DNA of 64,000 nucleotides from Pseudomonas saxonica (GTDB lineage: Bacteria; Pseudomonadota; Gammaproteobacteria; Pseudomonadales; Pseudomonadaceae): positions 248,001-312,000 of the forward strand of contig NZ_VFIO01000002.1 of the NCBI RefSeq assembly GCF_007858365.1. Reading direction: 5' to 3'. This document shows positions 36,801 through 48,131 of this stretch, in pieces. The position numbers and the translations under genes were made by a program. The notes beneath the pieces were generated by a model. The model ran no database searches. It saw nothing but the letters and a program-made list of their open reading frames with translations, and was not told the origin of the DNA. How positions within the stretch are numbered: the first letter of the stretch is position 1; every line of letters begins with the position of its first letter.

Positions 36801-37801
36801 TCGCCGACATTGAAGAGTGCAAACGCGGCACCTTCGTCATGCCGACCCTGATTGAACTGGAAAGCTTCGACGAGCTGGAACGCGAAATCTTCGGCCCGGT
36901 GCTGCACGTGGTGCGCTACAAGCGCAAAGATATCGACCAGTTGATCGCGCAAATCAACGCATCGGGTTACGGCCTGACGCTGGGCGTGCACACCCGCATC
37001 GACGAAACCATTGCCAAGGTGGTCAACAACGTCAATGCCGGTAACGTCTACGTTAACCGCAACATCGTCGGTGCCGTGGTCGGCGTGCAGCCGTTCGGCG
37101 GCGAAGGTTTGTCGGGCACAGGCCCTAAAGCCGGCGGCCCGCTGTACTTGTTCCGCCTGTTGTCGACCCGTCCCGCTAACGCGATTGAGCAATCATTCGC
37201 CAAGACCGACGCCATCACCGTGCCTGATACTCAAGCACGTGACGCGCTAAGCAAACCGCTGAAGGCTCTGCAAGACTGGGCCAACAGCAATCAGCAAGCG
37301 GCGCTGGCCGAGTTGTGCGACGAGTATGCCGCCCACTCGCAAAGCGGCATCACTCGCCTGCTCAATGGCCCTACCGGCGAGCGCAACAGCTACGCCATCC
37401 TGCCGCGCGAACATGTGTTGTGCCTGGCCGAAGTCGAAGGCGACCTGCTCACCCAACTGGCTGCTGTGCTGGCAGTGGGCAGCTCGGCGGTACTGCCGGA
37501 CAACGAGCTGAGCCAAACCGTGATAGCGCGCCTGCCTCAAGCCGTGCAAGCACGCATCAAGCGGGTTGCAGACTGGACCAAAGACGATGTGATGTTTGAC
37601 GCCGTCCTGCACCACGGCGATTGCGATCAACTGCGTGACGTCTGCCAGAAAGTGGCTAAACGCGCAGGCGCCATTGTCGGTGTGCAAGGTCTGTCTCAAG
37701 GCGAAACCTCTATTGCCCTGGAACGCCTGGTGATCGAGCGCGCACTGAGCGTCAATACCGCTGCTGCGGGGGGCAACGCAAGCTTGATGACCATCGGCTG
37801 A
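33857..37801 (+). CDS. putA: Trifunctional transcriptional repressor/proline dehydrogenase/P5C dehydrogenase PutA
   Basis: A 1314-residue protein that oxidises proline to glutamate and represses the put genes. Residues 1-47 are a ribbon-helix-helix domain (TTTLGVKLDDPTRERLKAAA). The FAD-dependent proline dehydrogenase barrel spans about 190-610, with GPGISIKLSALHPRYSRAQY near 318, RLVKGAYWDSEIKRAQ near 425 and a terminal RRLLENGANTSFVNR. The aldehyde dehydrogenase spans about 660-1130, with SPWNFPLAIF near 770, ETGGQNAM near 878 and the catalytic Cys near 912 (GQRCSALR). A C-terminal domain of about 180 residues follows, as in long PutAs. AGGA precedes the ATG. It ends with its own terminator. 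Confidence 0.97.
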   Translation: MATTTLGVKLDDPTRERLKAAATSIDRTPHWLIKQAIFNYLEKLEGGATLTELSGVPGDDADDAPTDHTHQCFLEFAESILPQSVLRAAITSAYRRPEPEVVPMLIEQARLPAPMAAATQALAASIAEKLRNQKSAGGRAGIVQGLLQEFSLSSQEGVALMCLAEALLRIPDKGTRDALIRDKISTGNWHPHLGNSPSLFVNAATWGLLLTGKLVSTHNEAGLTSSLSRIIGKSGEPMIRKGVDMAMRLMGEQFVTGETIGEALANATRFEAKGFRYSYDMLGEAALTEHDAQKYLASYEQAIHSIGKASNGRGIYEGPGISIKLSALHPRYSRAQYERVMDELYPRLLSLTVLAKQYDIGLNIDAEEADRLEISLDLLERLCFEPQLAGWNGIGFVIQAYQKRCPYVIDYVIDLARRSRHRLMIRLVKGAYWDSEIKRAQVEGLEGYPVYTRKVYTDVSYLACAKKLLAVPEAIYPQFATHNAQTLSAIYHIAGQNYYPGQYEFQCLHGMGEPLYEQVVGKLAEGKLNRPCRVYAPVGTHETLLAYLVRRLLENGANTSFVNRIADHTISIQELVADPISQIEHMAAQEGGFGLPHPRIALPRDLYGSERANSSGIDMSNEHRLASLSCALLATAHNNWKAAPMLGCASSSETPAPVLNPSDLRDVVGHVQEATVEDADNAIQCALNVAPIWQATPPAERAAILERAADLMEGEIQPLMGLLAREAGKTYANAIAEVREAVDFLRYYAVQARNDLTNDAHRPLGPVVCISPWNFPLAIFSGQVAAALAAGNPVLAKPAEQTPLVAAQAVRILLEAGIPEGVLQLLPGRGETVGARLVGDDRVKGVMFTGSTEVARLLQRNIAGRLDAQGRPIPLIAETGGQNAMIVDSSALTEQVVIDVVSSAFDSAGQRCSALRVLCLQEDSADRVIEMLKGAMAESRMGNPERLNVDIGPVIDAEAKAGIEQHIQGMRNKGRSVYQMAIADIEECKRGTFVMPTLIELESFDELEREIFGPVLHVVRYKRKDIDQLIAQINASGYGLTLGVHTRIDETIAKVVNNVNAGNVYVNRNIVGAVVGVQPFGGEGLSGTGPKAGGPLYLFRLLSTRPANAIEQSFAKTDAITVPDTQARDALSKPLKALQDWANSNQQAALAELCDEYAAHSQSGITRLLNGPTGERNSYAILPREHVLCLAEVEGDLLTQLAAVLAVGSSAVLPDNELSQTVIARLPQAVQARIKRVADWTKDDVMFDAVLHHGDCDQLRDVCQKVAKRAGAIVGVQGLSQGETSIALERLVIERALSVNTAAAGGNASLMTIG

Positions 37802-37821
37802 TAGCAGGCTGAAACATCAAG

Positions 37822-37853
37822 AACCGGGCACCTGAAAAGTGCCCGGTTTTTTT
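37822..37853 (+). terminator. Intrinsic terminator of putA
   Basis: The 10-bp stem AACCGGGCAC/GTGCCCGGTT (37822-37831 with 37839-37848) ends in seven T residues. Confidence 0.9.
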
Positions 37854-37872
37854 GTGCGCCACCTCCGGGCAA

Positions 37873-38454
37873 TTAACTGGTGCGCACCAACACGCAGAAC
37901 CCCAGAAGTGTTACTGACACCGCCCCGACTAACGTCCAGCACACATTGCTCACACTAAAATTGCAATTACTGAACCCCAGGCTGTCATCGGCCAAAAGAT
38001 TGATGGCGCGTTGAGCGCCGACAAACAAGAACACACTCAGCGTGATCAGCAAGGTATTGGCTATGAAAACCAAACCGGCGTCTGCCGGGCTATCAAAAAA
38101 CATCGCAAACAGGGTCGAGATCATGACCATTAACATAATCAGTAACGCCCTGGGTTCGGGGTGCCACCGGCAGGGCCGGCCGGCCAGTTCCAGACCGTTC
38201 TGAATTTTGTCGAAGAGCTCAAGAATAAAAAACGGCCACAACACAGCGCGTACAAGCGGGCAGATGTCAGCCCCGACTCTTTGTTTATAGGTCGCCCAGT
38301 TGCGGTATGACCAATAGACGATGTACCCACCGCCCGTGAGTAAATACATCACAACAAACTTGGTGACAGACACGACGTACAACGCGCTTGGACCCAGACC
38401 CAAGAGTCGATTTTCATCAGACACCGGATCACTGGTCAAAGGGGTAGGTTTCAT
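37873..38454 (-). CDS. Small inner-membrane protein, DUF4234-like
   Basis: A 193-residue membrane protein with about four hydrophobic segments (residues 25-48, 65-85, 103-140 and 170-190). The first segment runs into GGGYIVYWSYRNWATYKQRVG, and a Pro/Arg-containing VRAVLWPFFILELF follows. This pattern resembles DUF4234-type proteins (Y-x-x-Y-W-x-Y-x-N-W). No catalytic motif or signal peptide is visible. It is a single gene, convergent with putA after the terminator. Function is unknown. Confidence 0.7.
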   Translation of the reverse strand: MKPTPLTSDPVSDENRLLGLGPSALYVVSVTKFVVMYLLTGGGYIVYWSYRNWATYKQRVGADICPLVRAVLWPFFILELFDKIQNGLELAGRPCRWHPEPRALLIMLMVMISTLFAMFFDSPADAGLVFIANTLLITLSVFLFVGAQRAINLLADDSLGFSNCNFSVSNVCWTLVGAVSVTLLGFCVLVRTS

Positions 38455-38650
38455 GACTCATCCATTGGCATTAGAAATGTGACATAGAGATACAATTTGC
38501 CGGGCCAAAAAAATGCAGTCTTAATCCCTCTCTCTTGTAAGAAAAAGCCTCAGACCTAACTGCAATCACTTAGCAATGCCGTAGGTGCAACCCATTCAAT
38601 GGGCATGAAAAACGGCTGCGCGCACGCAAGTTCATATCCTGAAAACCTTT

Positions 38651-38681
38651 TTGACAGCTGGCCAATCGCGCAGGTTAGAAT
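38651..38681 (+). promoter_or_regulatory. Candidate sigma-70 promoter upstream of the antiporter gene
   Basis: TTGACA at 38651-38656 and TAGAAT at 38676-38681 are separated by 19 bases, somewhat longer than ideal. They lie 65 bases before the TTG start codon. The rest of the 290-base gap (38455-38745) shows no gene. Confidence 0.35.
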
Positions 38682-38745
38682 CGCTGGCACGTAGACTGCA
38701 TACGTCGTCTACGCCTCGTCTTTTAAGCCTTCTGGAGTACTGCCT

Positions 38746-40488
38746 TTGAATGCAACGACCATCAACAGCCTGTTCTTGATCGGCGCGTTGCTGGTAGGTG
38801 CAAGCATTCTCGTCAGTTCACTGTCCTCACGCCTGGGCATCCCGATCCTGGTCATCATCCTGGCGGTCGGTATGGCCGCAGGCGTCGATGGCGGCGGAAT
38901 CATTTTCGACAACTACCCCACCGCGTACCTGGTCGGCAACCTCGCTCTGGCGGTGATCTTGCTCGACGGCGGCTTACGCACTCGGGTGTCGAGCTTTCGC
39001 GTAGCGTTATGGCCGGCGTTATCGCTGGCCACGGTCGGGGTCATGATTACCACGGGCCTGACCGGCTTGATGGCCGCCTGGCTGTTCAACCTCAACCTGA
39101 TTCAAGGCCTGCTGATAGGCGCTATCGTCGGTTCCACCGATGCCGCGGCAGTGTTCTCACTATTGGGCGGCAAAGGCCTGAACGAGCGGGTGTCGGCCAG
39201 CCTTGAGATCGAATCCGGCAGCAACGACCCGATGGCGGTGTTCCTCACGGTCACGCTGATCGACATGCTCGCCAGCGGTGAAACCAACCTGCACGCCAGC
39301 CTGCTGCTTAACCTGCTGCGAGAGTTTGGTATCGGCGGCGCGGTCGGTCTGGCCGGTGGCTGGCTCTTGCTGCAAATGGTTAACCGCATCCATCTGGCCA
39401 ACGGTCTGTATCCGATTTTGGTCATTGCTGGCGGGCTGGCGGTCTTTGCCCTGACCAACGCCCTGCACGGCAGCGGCTTCCTTGCGGTCTACCTGTGCGG
39501 CCTGGTGATCGGCAACAGTCCGATTCGCAGCCGCCACGGCATTTTGCATATGCTTGACGGCATGGCCTGGCTGGCCCAGATCGGCATGTTTCTGGTCTTG
39601 GGCCTGCTGGTCACCCCCCATGACTTGCTACCCATCGCTATCCCCGCCCTGGCCTTGGCGCTGTGGATGATCCTGTTCGCCCGCCCCCTGTCGGTGTTCG
39701 TTGGCCTGCTGCCGTTCAAAGCCTTCCACGGCCGCGAAAAGGTCTTTATCTCCTGGGTAGGGCTGCGCGGTGCGGTGCCTATCATTTTGGCGGTATTCCC
39801 GCTAATGGCTGGCTTGCCCAACGCGCAGCTGTATTTCAACCTGGCGTTCTTTATCGTGCTGGTGTCCCTGCTGGTGCAAGGCACCAGCCTGCCGTGGGTG
39901 GCCAAGTTGCTCAAAGTCACCGTGCCACCTGATTTGGCGCCGGTGTCTCGCGCAGCCCTTGAAGTTCACCCCACCAGTGAGTGGGAACTGTTTGTTTATC
40001 GTCTGGATGCACAAAACTGGTGCGTCGGCGCTGCGCTGCGGGAACTTAAAATGCCTGATGGCACCCGCATCGCCGCCCTGTTTCGCGACCAAAAACTGCT
40101 CCATCCGTCGGGTAGTACCACCCTCGACATTGGCGATTTGCTGTGTGTTATCGGCCACGAACACAACTTGCCGGCCCTCGGCAAACTGTTCAGCCAGCCC
40201 CCTACTCGCGGCCTCGATCTGCGCTTCTTCGGCGACTTCGTTCTTGAAGGTGACGCCCGGCTGGGCGCGGTCGCGGCTTTGTATGGCTTACAGCTCGACG
40301 GCATCGATCCCGATTTGCCGCTCAGCCGTTTTATTGCACAAAAAGTGGGCGGTGCTCCGGTGGTCGGCGACCAGGTGGAATGGAACAACACCATCTGGAC
40401 CGTCGCGGTCATGGACGGGAACAAGATAGGCAAAGTGGGCGTCAGATTCCCCGAAGGAAGTGCCCCGGGTCCCGGGTTGTTCCTCTAA
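38746..40488 (+). CDS. Potassium/proton antiporter of the CPA1 family (CvrA/NhaP2-like)
   Basis: A 580-residue antiporter, probably exporting K+ (or Na+) in exchange for H+. Residues 1-390 form the transmembrane core, with [21 protein letters not shown] and [15 protein letters not shown] near 130-165 (the ND pair of the CPA1 fold). A cytosolic TrkA-C (RCK-C) domain spans about 400-485, and a CorC/HlyC-type transporter-associated domain about 490-575. The start is TTG at 38746, with GGAG about 9 bases upstream; the nearby ATG at 38750 is out of frame. An MscK-like channel gene follows after 35 bases, so both may share an osmotic role, as PA5021-PA5022 do by synteny. Confidence 0.9.
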   Translation: MNATTINSLFLIGALLVGASILVSSLSSRLGIPILVIILAVGMAAGVDGGGIIFDNYPTAYLVGNLALAVILLDGGLRTRVSSFRVALWPALSLATVGVMITTGLTGLMAAWLFNLNLIQGLLIGAIVGSTDAAAVFSLLGGKGLNERVSASLEIESGSNDPMAVFLTVTLIDMLASGETNLHASLLLNLLREFGIGGAVGLAGGWLLLQMVNRIHLANGLYPILVIAGGLAVFALTNALHGSGFLAVYLCGLVIGNSPIRSRHGILHMLDGMAWLAQIGMFLVLGLLVTPHDLLPIAIPALALALWMILFARPLSVFVGLLPFKAFHGREKVFISWVGLRGAVPIILAVFPLMAGLPNAQLYFNLAFFIVLVSLLVQGTSLPWVAKLLKVTVPPDLAPVSRAALEVHPTSEWELFVYRLDAQNWCVGAALRELKMPDGTRIAALFRDQKLLHPSGSTTLDIGDLLCVIGHEHNLPALGKLFSQPPTRGLDLRFFGDFVLEGDARLGAVAALYGLQLDGIDPDLPLSRFIAQKVGGAPVVGDQVEWNNTIWTVAVMDGNKIGKVGVRFPEGSAPGPGLFL

Positions 40489-40523
40489 ACTCCAATTTTC
40501 CTACGCTTGTCTGACCGGTATCT

Positions 40524-43500
40524 ATGTCACTACTGCGCACGTTATTCGTCACCGCACTGCTCGGCCTGAGTCTTTCTGTTGGCACACTCCAGGCCGCCGA
40601 GCCCCCGTCGCCCGAGTCGGTACAGCAAAGCCTCGACAAAATTGCCGATCGAAAACTGCCAGAAGCCGACCAGAAAGCCTTGCAAGGGGTGTTGCAACAG
40701 ACACTCACCTTTCTGAGTGACAAAGCTGGCTACGAACAGCGCCTGACCGATATCAAGCAGCTACTGGCCACGGCACCTGACCAGACGGCAGAGAATCAGC
40801 GCGAACTGGCCCGCCTTAAAGCCAGCCCGGCCGTGCCAGTCGCCCAACGCTATAAAGACCTGTCCGTTGCGCAACTGGAGCAAATGCTCGCTGATCGCAC
40901 GACGCAACAAGGTGAACTGCAAAAAGCCCTGGCCACGGCCAACAGCCAAAGCATTGCCGCCCAAACTCGCCCAGAGCGGGCGCAGGCTGAAATCAGCACC
41001 AGTCAGACACGCATTCAGCAGATCAACAACATCCTCAAAACTGGCCGCGACAATGGCAAGTTGATAAACGCCGATCAACGCAATCAGCTCAATGCCGAAA
41101 TCGCCGCACTTAACGCCCTCATTGCCTTGCGCCGTCAGGAGCTGGCAGGCAACAGCCAACTGCAAGACTTGAGCGGCAGCCAACACGACCTGTTGCTGGA
41201 AAAAACCACCCGTCAGGACCAAGAAATTCAGGACCTGCAAACCCTGATCAACCAGAAGCGCCTGGCTCAATCGCAACAAACGGTGACCGAGCAATCCATC
41301 GAGGCACAAAAATCAGGCAGCAGCAGCCTGCTGGCCACTGAAAGCGCGATCAACCTAAAGCTTTCTGACTATTTGTTGCGCAGTACCGACCGCCTCAACG
41401 AAGTCACGCAGCAAAATCTCGAAACCAAGCAGCAACTGGATAACGTGACCCAGAGTGATCAGGCCCTGGATGAGCAAATCAGTGTGCTGAAGGGCAGTTT
41501 GCTGCTGTCCAAGATTCTCTATAAACAGAAGCAAGCCCTGCCGCGCTTGCAGAAAATGGACAAAAACCTGGCAGACGAGATTGCAGACATTCGCCTGTAT
41601 CAGTTCGAAATCAACCAGCAGCGCGAGTTGATCAGCAACCCGACTACCTACGTCGACAACCTGCTCAAAACCCAACCCGCCGATCAGGTCACCCCGCAAC
41701 TGCGTAAAACCCTGATCGATCTGGTCAATACCCGCAGCGACCTGCTAGACCGTCTGAACCGCGAGTTAAGCTCACTACTCAACGAATCGATCACCCTGCA
41801 GCTCAACCAGAAACAACTGCTCAGCACCGCGCAAAACCTGCGGGCCACCCTCGATGAACAAATGTTCTGGATCCCCAGCAATAAACCGCTGGACCTGGAG
41901 TGGCTGGAAGGGGCGCCTCGTCAGCTGGAGCTGCAAGTCATCACCCTGCCCTGGACCTCCAGCTTCAGTGAGCTGGCCGATGGTTTGCGCCAACGCCCGC
42001 TGTTGTTTTTACCGCTGGTGCTGCTGATTGTTGCCCTGCTGTGGAAGCGCAAATACCTGTACGGCAAATTGAACGAAATCCATCAGGACATTGGCCACTT
42101 CAAGCGTGACAGCCAATGGCATACACCGCTGGCGATTCTGATCAACATTCTGCTGGCCATGCCCGTGGCATTGGCGCTGGCGCTGTGCGGCTACGCCTTG
42201 CAAATTGACGCCCGCGGCATGAACGCCAACACCGGCGCGGCCTTGATTCAAATGGCTGAAGCCTGGCTGGTGTTCTATACGGTCTACCGAATTCTGGCGC
42301 CGGGTGGCGTGGCTGAACTGCATTTCCGCTGGGAAAAACCGCTGGTCGAGTTTCTACAAAACTGGATCCGCAAACTGGGCTTCGTCGTCCTCGCCCTGGT
42401 GGCCGTCGTTGCGTTTGCCGAACAACAGCCTGCGGCACTGGCCGATGACGTGCTGGGCATCCTCGTCGTCCTGAGCTGTTACGCAGCCATGAGCTGGCTG
42501 CTGTTTCGCCTGCTGATCAACGACCAGACCGACAAAAAAGCCTTTCGCGTGCGTAAAACGCTGGGCTTTTTGTTCGCCCTGCTACCGCTCGCCTTGTTTG
42601 TGGCCGTGTGTTTTGGCTATTACTACACCGCGCTCAAACTCAGCGACCGGTTGATCAACACCCTCTACCTCTTGATGTTCTGGCTGGTGGTCGAGGCTGC
42701 TTTCGTACGCGGCCTGGCGGTTGCAGCACGGCGTCTGGCCTATCAGCGTGCACTGGCCAAACGCCAGGCGGCCAAAGAAGCCGGTGAAGGCAACGACGTC
42801 GTCATTGAAGAACCGACGCTGGACATCGAACAGGTCAACCAGCAATCGCTGCGCCTGATTCGTCTGGCCTTGCTCGCAGGCTTTATCGGCGTGTTGTATT
42901 GGGTATGGTCTGACTTGATCTCGGTGTTCTCCTACCTGGATAACATCACCCTCTACGAATACACCAGCGGCACCGGCGCCAACATGAGTATGGTGCCCAT
43001 CAGCATCGGCGACGTGATCGGTGCGCTGGTCATCATCGGTATCAGCATTGCGCTGGCGCGTAACCTGCCTGGCCTGCTGGAAGTGCTGGTGCTGTCACGG
43101 CTCGACCTGGGCCAGGGCAGTGCCTACGCCACCACGACCCTGCTGACCTACGTGATCATCGGCGTAGGCTTTGTGTCCACCCTCTCGACACTGGGCGTGA
43201 GCTGGGACAAGTTGCAATGGCTGGTGGCCGCGCTGTCGGTAGGGCTGGGCTTCGGCATGCAAGAGATCTTCGCCAACTTTATCTCCGGCATCATGATCCT
43301 GTTTGAGCGCCCGGTGCGCATTGGCGACACCATCACCATCGGCAACCTGTCGGGCACGGTGAGCAAGATCCGCATCCGCGCGACCACCATTACCGACTTC
43401 GACCGCAAAGACATTATTGTTCCGAATAAAACCTTCATTACCGGGCAACTGATCAACTGGTCGCTGACCGACACCATTACCCGCGTCACCCTGAAACTGG

Positions 43501-43851
43501 GGGTCGATTATGGTTCCGATCTGGACTTGGTCAAAGATCTGCTGCTCAAGGCCGCGCAAGAAAACCCCCGCGTCCTCAAAGACCCTGAGCCGCACGTGTA
43601 CTTCCTCAGCTTCGGCCAAAGCACACTGGACCACGAACTGCGCATGCACGTACGTGATCTGGGCGACCGCAACCCGGTCATCGATGAGGTCAACCGCTTT
43701 ATCAACCGCGAATTCAAAAACCACAACATCAACATCTCGTTCCAGCAGATGGAGGTGTACCTTAAAAACCTTCATGGCCAGGAATACAAACTGGTGCCAA
43801 TAGACCCGCAAGCGCCGGCCCAAAAGCTGACGCTGGATAAGCCCAACCCAA

Positions 43852-43856
<5 letters not shown>
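40524..43856 (+). CDS. Large mechanosensitive channel, MscK/KefA-like
   Basis: A 1110-residue MscS-superfamily protein. A signal peptide is cleaved near LQAA|EP (residue 25). A long coiled-coil-rich periplasmic region spans about 25-490 (Gln/Leu-rich heptads). Several transmembrane helices follow between about 490 and 890, and the MscS-type pore and beta domain lie from about 880 (VLSRLDLGQGSAYATTTLLTY, GLGFGMQEIFANFISG and FERPVRIGDTITIG). It should gate at high membrane tension and protect against hypo-osmotic shock. The last base of the TAG stop lies inside a MITE-like repeat, whose border supplies the stop codon. Confidence 0.92.
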
Positions 43857-45486
<1,630 letters not shown>

Positions 45487-45724
45487 CCTCACTGCAGCTT
45501 ATTACCTGTGAGCGCTGTGGATTACTCTACTGCGCTCGCTTAGATATTTTGAAGCCCACCCATTCCCATAGGCTATTAGTAACAACTAAGTTATCGCCAT
45601 AAAACATACCACTGCGGTAGAACCCTGTTAGAAATGACAGTAGACGCACATTGCTGTAACGCTTACTTTCATTAGGAAGCATTTAGCAATATTTGCACCT
45701 CACTCTCATACAGGAAATAAAGCA
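45487..45724. other. AT-rich gap before the tandem-repeat protein gene
   Basis: 238 bases, clearly more AT-rich than the flanking selO. They presumably contain the promoter of the next gene. No RNA gene or repeat was recognised. Confidence 0.4.
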
Positions 45725-46471
45725 ATGGCAAACTTAGTACTCAATGGCGACTTCTCTTCCAACGGCGACCACTGGACTTATCAATCAACCACTTTTTACA
45801 ACGGTACGGCAAACGTTACCAACATTGGCCACATCAAACAAACAATCACATTGGATGCCCCACTTAATAAAGGCGACACCGTTCAAATAAAATTCAAAGT
45901 TAGCGCCATGTACGGAAGTGCCGTAACGGTGTCTGTGAGTAACGGGTCATACCCAGCTATCACACAAGAAGGCGAGTATGACATTGCAATTACACTCACC
46001 AGCGACATGTCAACCAATGAACTGACATTAAAATTCCAGGCATCGAACGCGTTTACGTTAGACAACGTATGGCTAGAGCTTGAAAATAAAGCGTGCACAC
46101 CAAAAGATGTTATTCAACACGGTGACTTCTCAAGCCCTGTCGAAGCAGGTAAATACTGGACGGGCAACAACACTTCATTTTCTAACGGCAAAGCTAATGT
46201 AGCCAACATTGGTCATGTCCAACAGAAAGTCACTTTGGATCGACCGCTGGTGAAGGGCGACATTGTTAAACTCATCTTCACCATCTCGGTCCTCTATGGC
46301 GCCGTGACGGTCAGTTTGCATGGCATATCGTACCCATCGTTCACAACGGCGGGCACAAAAGAAATTGCAATGGTTATCCCCACAGATCACACAACCAATG
46401 AGATCACCTTGAAGTTCCAAGCGTCTAACGCCTTCGGGCTTGATAACGTCGAAATGATTGTCTGCCTGTAA
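45725..46471 (+). CDS. Tandem-repeat protein with two jelly-roll-like (CBM-type) domains
   Basis: A 248-residue protein made of two homologous units, about residues 1-120 and 127-248. Each runs: NGDFSS or HGDFSS, an aromatic W/Y-x-T stretch, NGxANVxNIGHxxQ, VTLDxPLxKGD, then TNExTLKFQASNAFxLDNV. The 'NGDF...' opening and the closing 'DNV' are typical of CBM4/9-like and galactose-binding-like beta sandwiches that bind carbohydrate. No signal peptide, lipobox or membrane segment is present. The gene is AT-rich compared with its neighbours, which suggests acquisition. AGGA lies 8 bases before the ATG. A lectin-type role is possible, but no close family is recognised. Confidence 0.75.
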   Translation: MANLVLNGDFSSNGDHWTYQSTTFYNGTANVTNIGHIKQTITLDAPLNKGDTVQIKFKVSAMYGSAVTVSVSNGSYPAITQEGEYDIAITLTSDMSTNELTLKFQASNAFTLDNVWLELENKACTPKDVIQHGDFSSPVEAGKYWTGNNTSFSNGKANVANIGHVQQKVTLDRPLVKGDIVKLIFTISVLYGAVTVSLHGISYPSFTTAGTKEIAMVIPTDHTTNEITLKFQASNAFGLDNVEMIVCL

Positions 46472-46520
46472 GCATTTAAATAACATTGATTGAGCCCCCT
46501 GTTCAGGCATCTCATCAATC

Positions 46521-46560
46521 GCCAACTCAATACCTGTATTGAGTTGGCCTTGCTGTTTTA
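46521..46560 (+). terminator. Terminator after the tandem-repeat protein gene
   Basis: A perfect 13-bp stem (46521-46533 with 46536-46548) with a very tight 2-base loop in the DNA is followed by CTTGCTGTTTT. The 222-base gap up to the next gene shows nothing else. Confidence 0.7.
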
Positions 46561-46693
46561 AGGCCGAAACCCTGGAGGCTTATACGTACGCGCACGCACC
46601 CCAGAATAGAATGATGCTCGCCATTGGGCGTGAGTAGAAAAGGAGCGGCTCGCTTATACGGCCCCCTTTAGAGTCAGCGGCACAGGACAGAAA

Positions 46694-47131
46694 CTACTGA
46701 TTGGTGTTTATACGGATATCCCGCTCGACCTCAGTGACATGTTCAAGGCAAATAGCATCATGAATAACACGAGAAGAATTTTTAATTGCGAAGCCGATCA
46801 TCACACCCACTGCCATCATTATAAAAGAAAACTGTGGCTCCAGGAAAATGGCTACCAGACCCGCCCCCGAGAACCACACAACACTAAAGGGGAGCATAAA
46901 TTTGCCAACGCGAACTTGATCTTCATGCACCTCAGCCAGACTTGCTTGATCATCGGCCGATGCATTGAGTGTCACCTTGCAATGTTGACACCCAACGGAT
47001 TTGCCCTCGGCCAATAAATTCACATCCATAAGGCTTATTTCCACCTCAGCTTCACACACGCTACATATAAAAGCTGCGTAGGTGCACTTCGACGCCAACA
47101 GCTCTTCGCTCTTTTCATTCACATCACTCAT
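46694..47131 (-). CDS. Zinc-ribbon membrane protein 1, unknown function
   Basis: A 145-residue protein with a cytosolic N-terminal zinc-ribbon-like module: C23-x2-C26 and C48-x2-C51 (FICSVCEAEVE and VGCQHCKVTL). Two adjacent hydrophobic helices follow at about residues 75-115 (FSVVWFSGAGLVAIFL and FIMMAVGVMIGFAI), then a short charged tail. No family was recognised. The neighbouring gene at 47247 has the same plan, so the two are probably paralogues transcribed together. Base composition is more AT-rich than the core genes around. Confidence 0.7.
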   Translation of the reverse strand: MSDVNEKSEELLASKCTYAAFICSVCEAEVEISLMDVNLLAEGKSVGCQHCKVTLNASADDQASLAEVHEDQVRVGKFMLPFSVVWFSGAGLVAIFLEPQFSFIMMAVGVMIGFAIKNSSRVIHDAICLEHVTEVERDIRINTNQ

Positions 47132-47246
47132 CGGTCACTCCTTGAGATATAACTAAACTGGGCTGTCTTACTCAACGGTTTTGTATGGGCTCGACCTGAC
47201 ACCATTCAATTCAATAATTTGCGCACCCTGATAAAATCTCGAACGT

Positions 47247-47696
47247 TTATTGCGCCATACGCCACTGACGCCTGTAACGCTTTTTAACTTCAGGCACAAA
47301 CCGTTTAAGCACAATCTGCAAGGGCGGTCTTTCGGCCTCCATTCGCGTGACAAAGAACATGACCAGGCAAAAGGACAACCACATCCATTTTCCCGATGGA
47401 TCACCCGTCAACATATAACCGGATGCAGTGGTTAGCCAAGGCCCGCCAACCCCCCATAAACACTGATCGCGCACAGTTAATCGACTGATCAAGGCAGACA
47501 ACAGTTCACGGTCACTGTCATCAATGAAAAGAGGGCAACTGCAAAATATACATTTGAGCACTTCACGATTTTCTAAGCGCTCAAGGTGCTCATAATTAAT
47601 GCTGAGTTCACGCCCACAGCAATCACACCTAAAGTACCCCTCCTTAAAAAGAGGCGAGACTTTGCGCCCCGCAGGAACTCTCAGATATTCGTACAT
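47247..47696 (-). CDS. Zinc-ribbon membrane protein 2, unknown function
   Basis: A 149-residue protein with two CxxC pairs (FRCDCCGRELS and LKCIFCSCPLF) around residues 24-55. A long helix and one or two hydrophobic segments follow (about 85-125, with WMWLSFCLVMFFVT), then a strongly basic tail (KKRYRRQWR). The ATG at 47696 is preferred over the GTG at 47708, but neither has a strong ribosome site. It lies 115 bases upstream of the similar gene at 46694 on the same strand. Paired zinc-ribbon membrane proteins of this size have no known role that I recognise. Confidence 0.65.
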   Translation of the reverse strand: MYEYLRVPAGRKVSPLFKEGYFRCDCCGRELSINYEHLERLENREVLKCIFCSCPLFIDDSDRELLSALISRLTVRDQCLWGVGGPWLTTASGYMLTGDPSGKWMWLSFCLVMFFVTRMEAERPPLQIVLKRFVPEVKKRYRRQWRMAQ

Positions 47697-47939
47697 ACGC
47701 GAACACACCCGCAGGGCCAGTGACTACTTCGAAAATAAGTGGCGAAAAGAGTAGTGCCAATAAAGTCATGGCAATGTCAGACAAACAACAAGCAACGCGT
47801 AAGTTTTTTCGTTAAATAAAGAGGGTTTTTCAAAAAGCTACGACCCGCGCTCTTCCTGCCCGATTGACCCTCACGCAGTCAGCCCCTATCCTCGCCAGCG
47901 TCACGACACATTCGTGACCCGGTTTGACGGTCGGGCTCT

Positions 47940-48050
47940 TCATAGTGGAACGCATGGTCTAAAAATTCGTTCGTGCACGCTCGTGCCCGCATGAATGTTA
48001 TGGCGGCTGTGTGTGGGGCATCTTCGGGTGCGCCGGGTTCCACTATGACC
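47940..48050. promoter_or_regulatory. Structured leader upstream of the DUF3077-like gene
   Basis: CATAGTGGAAC (47941-47951) and its exact complement GTTCCACTATG (48037-48047) enclose about 85 bases. The enclosed part includes the G/C-rich CGTGCACGCTCGTGCCCGC. The octamer TTTGACGG also recurs at 47923 and 48085. The lay-out suggests an RNA leader or a repeat cassette in front of the small gene. The part from 47697 to 47940 shows no gene. Confidence 0.45.
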
Positions 48051-48131
48051 GGTCCGTCAACCTGCACACAGTTGCCACCTCATGTTTGACGGCGAGCGGT
48101 GGTGACTTCTACTTCATAGCGGAGTTTTCCA

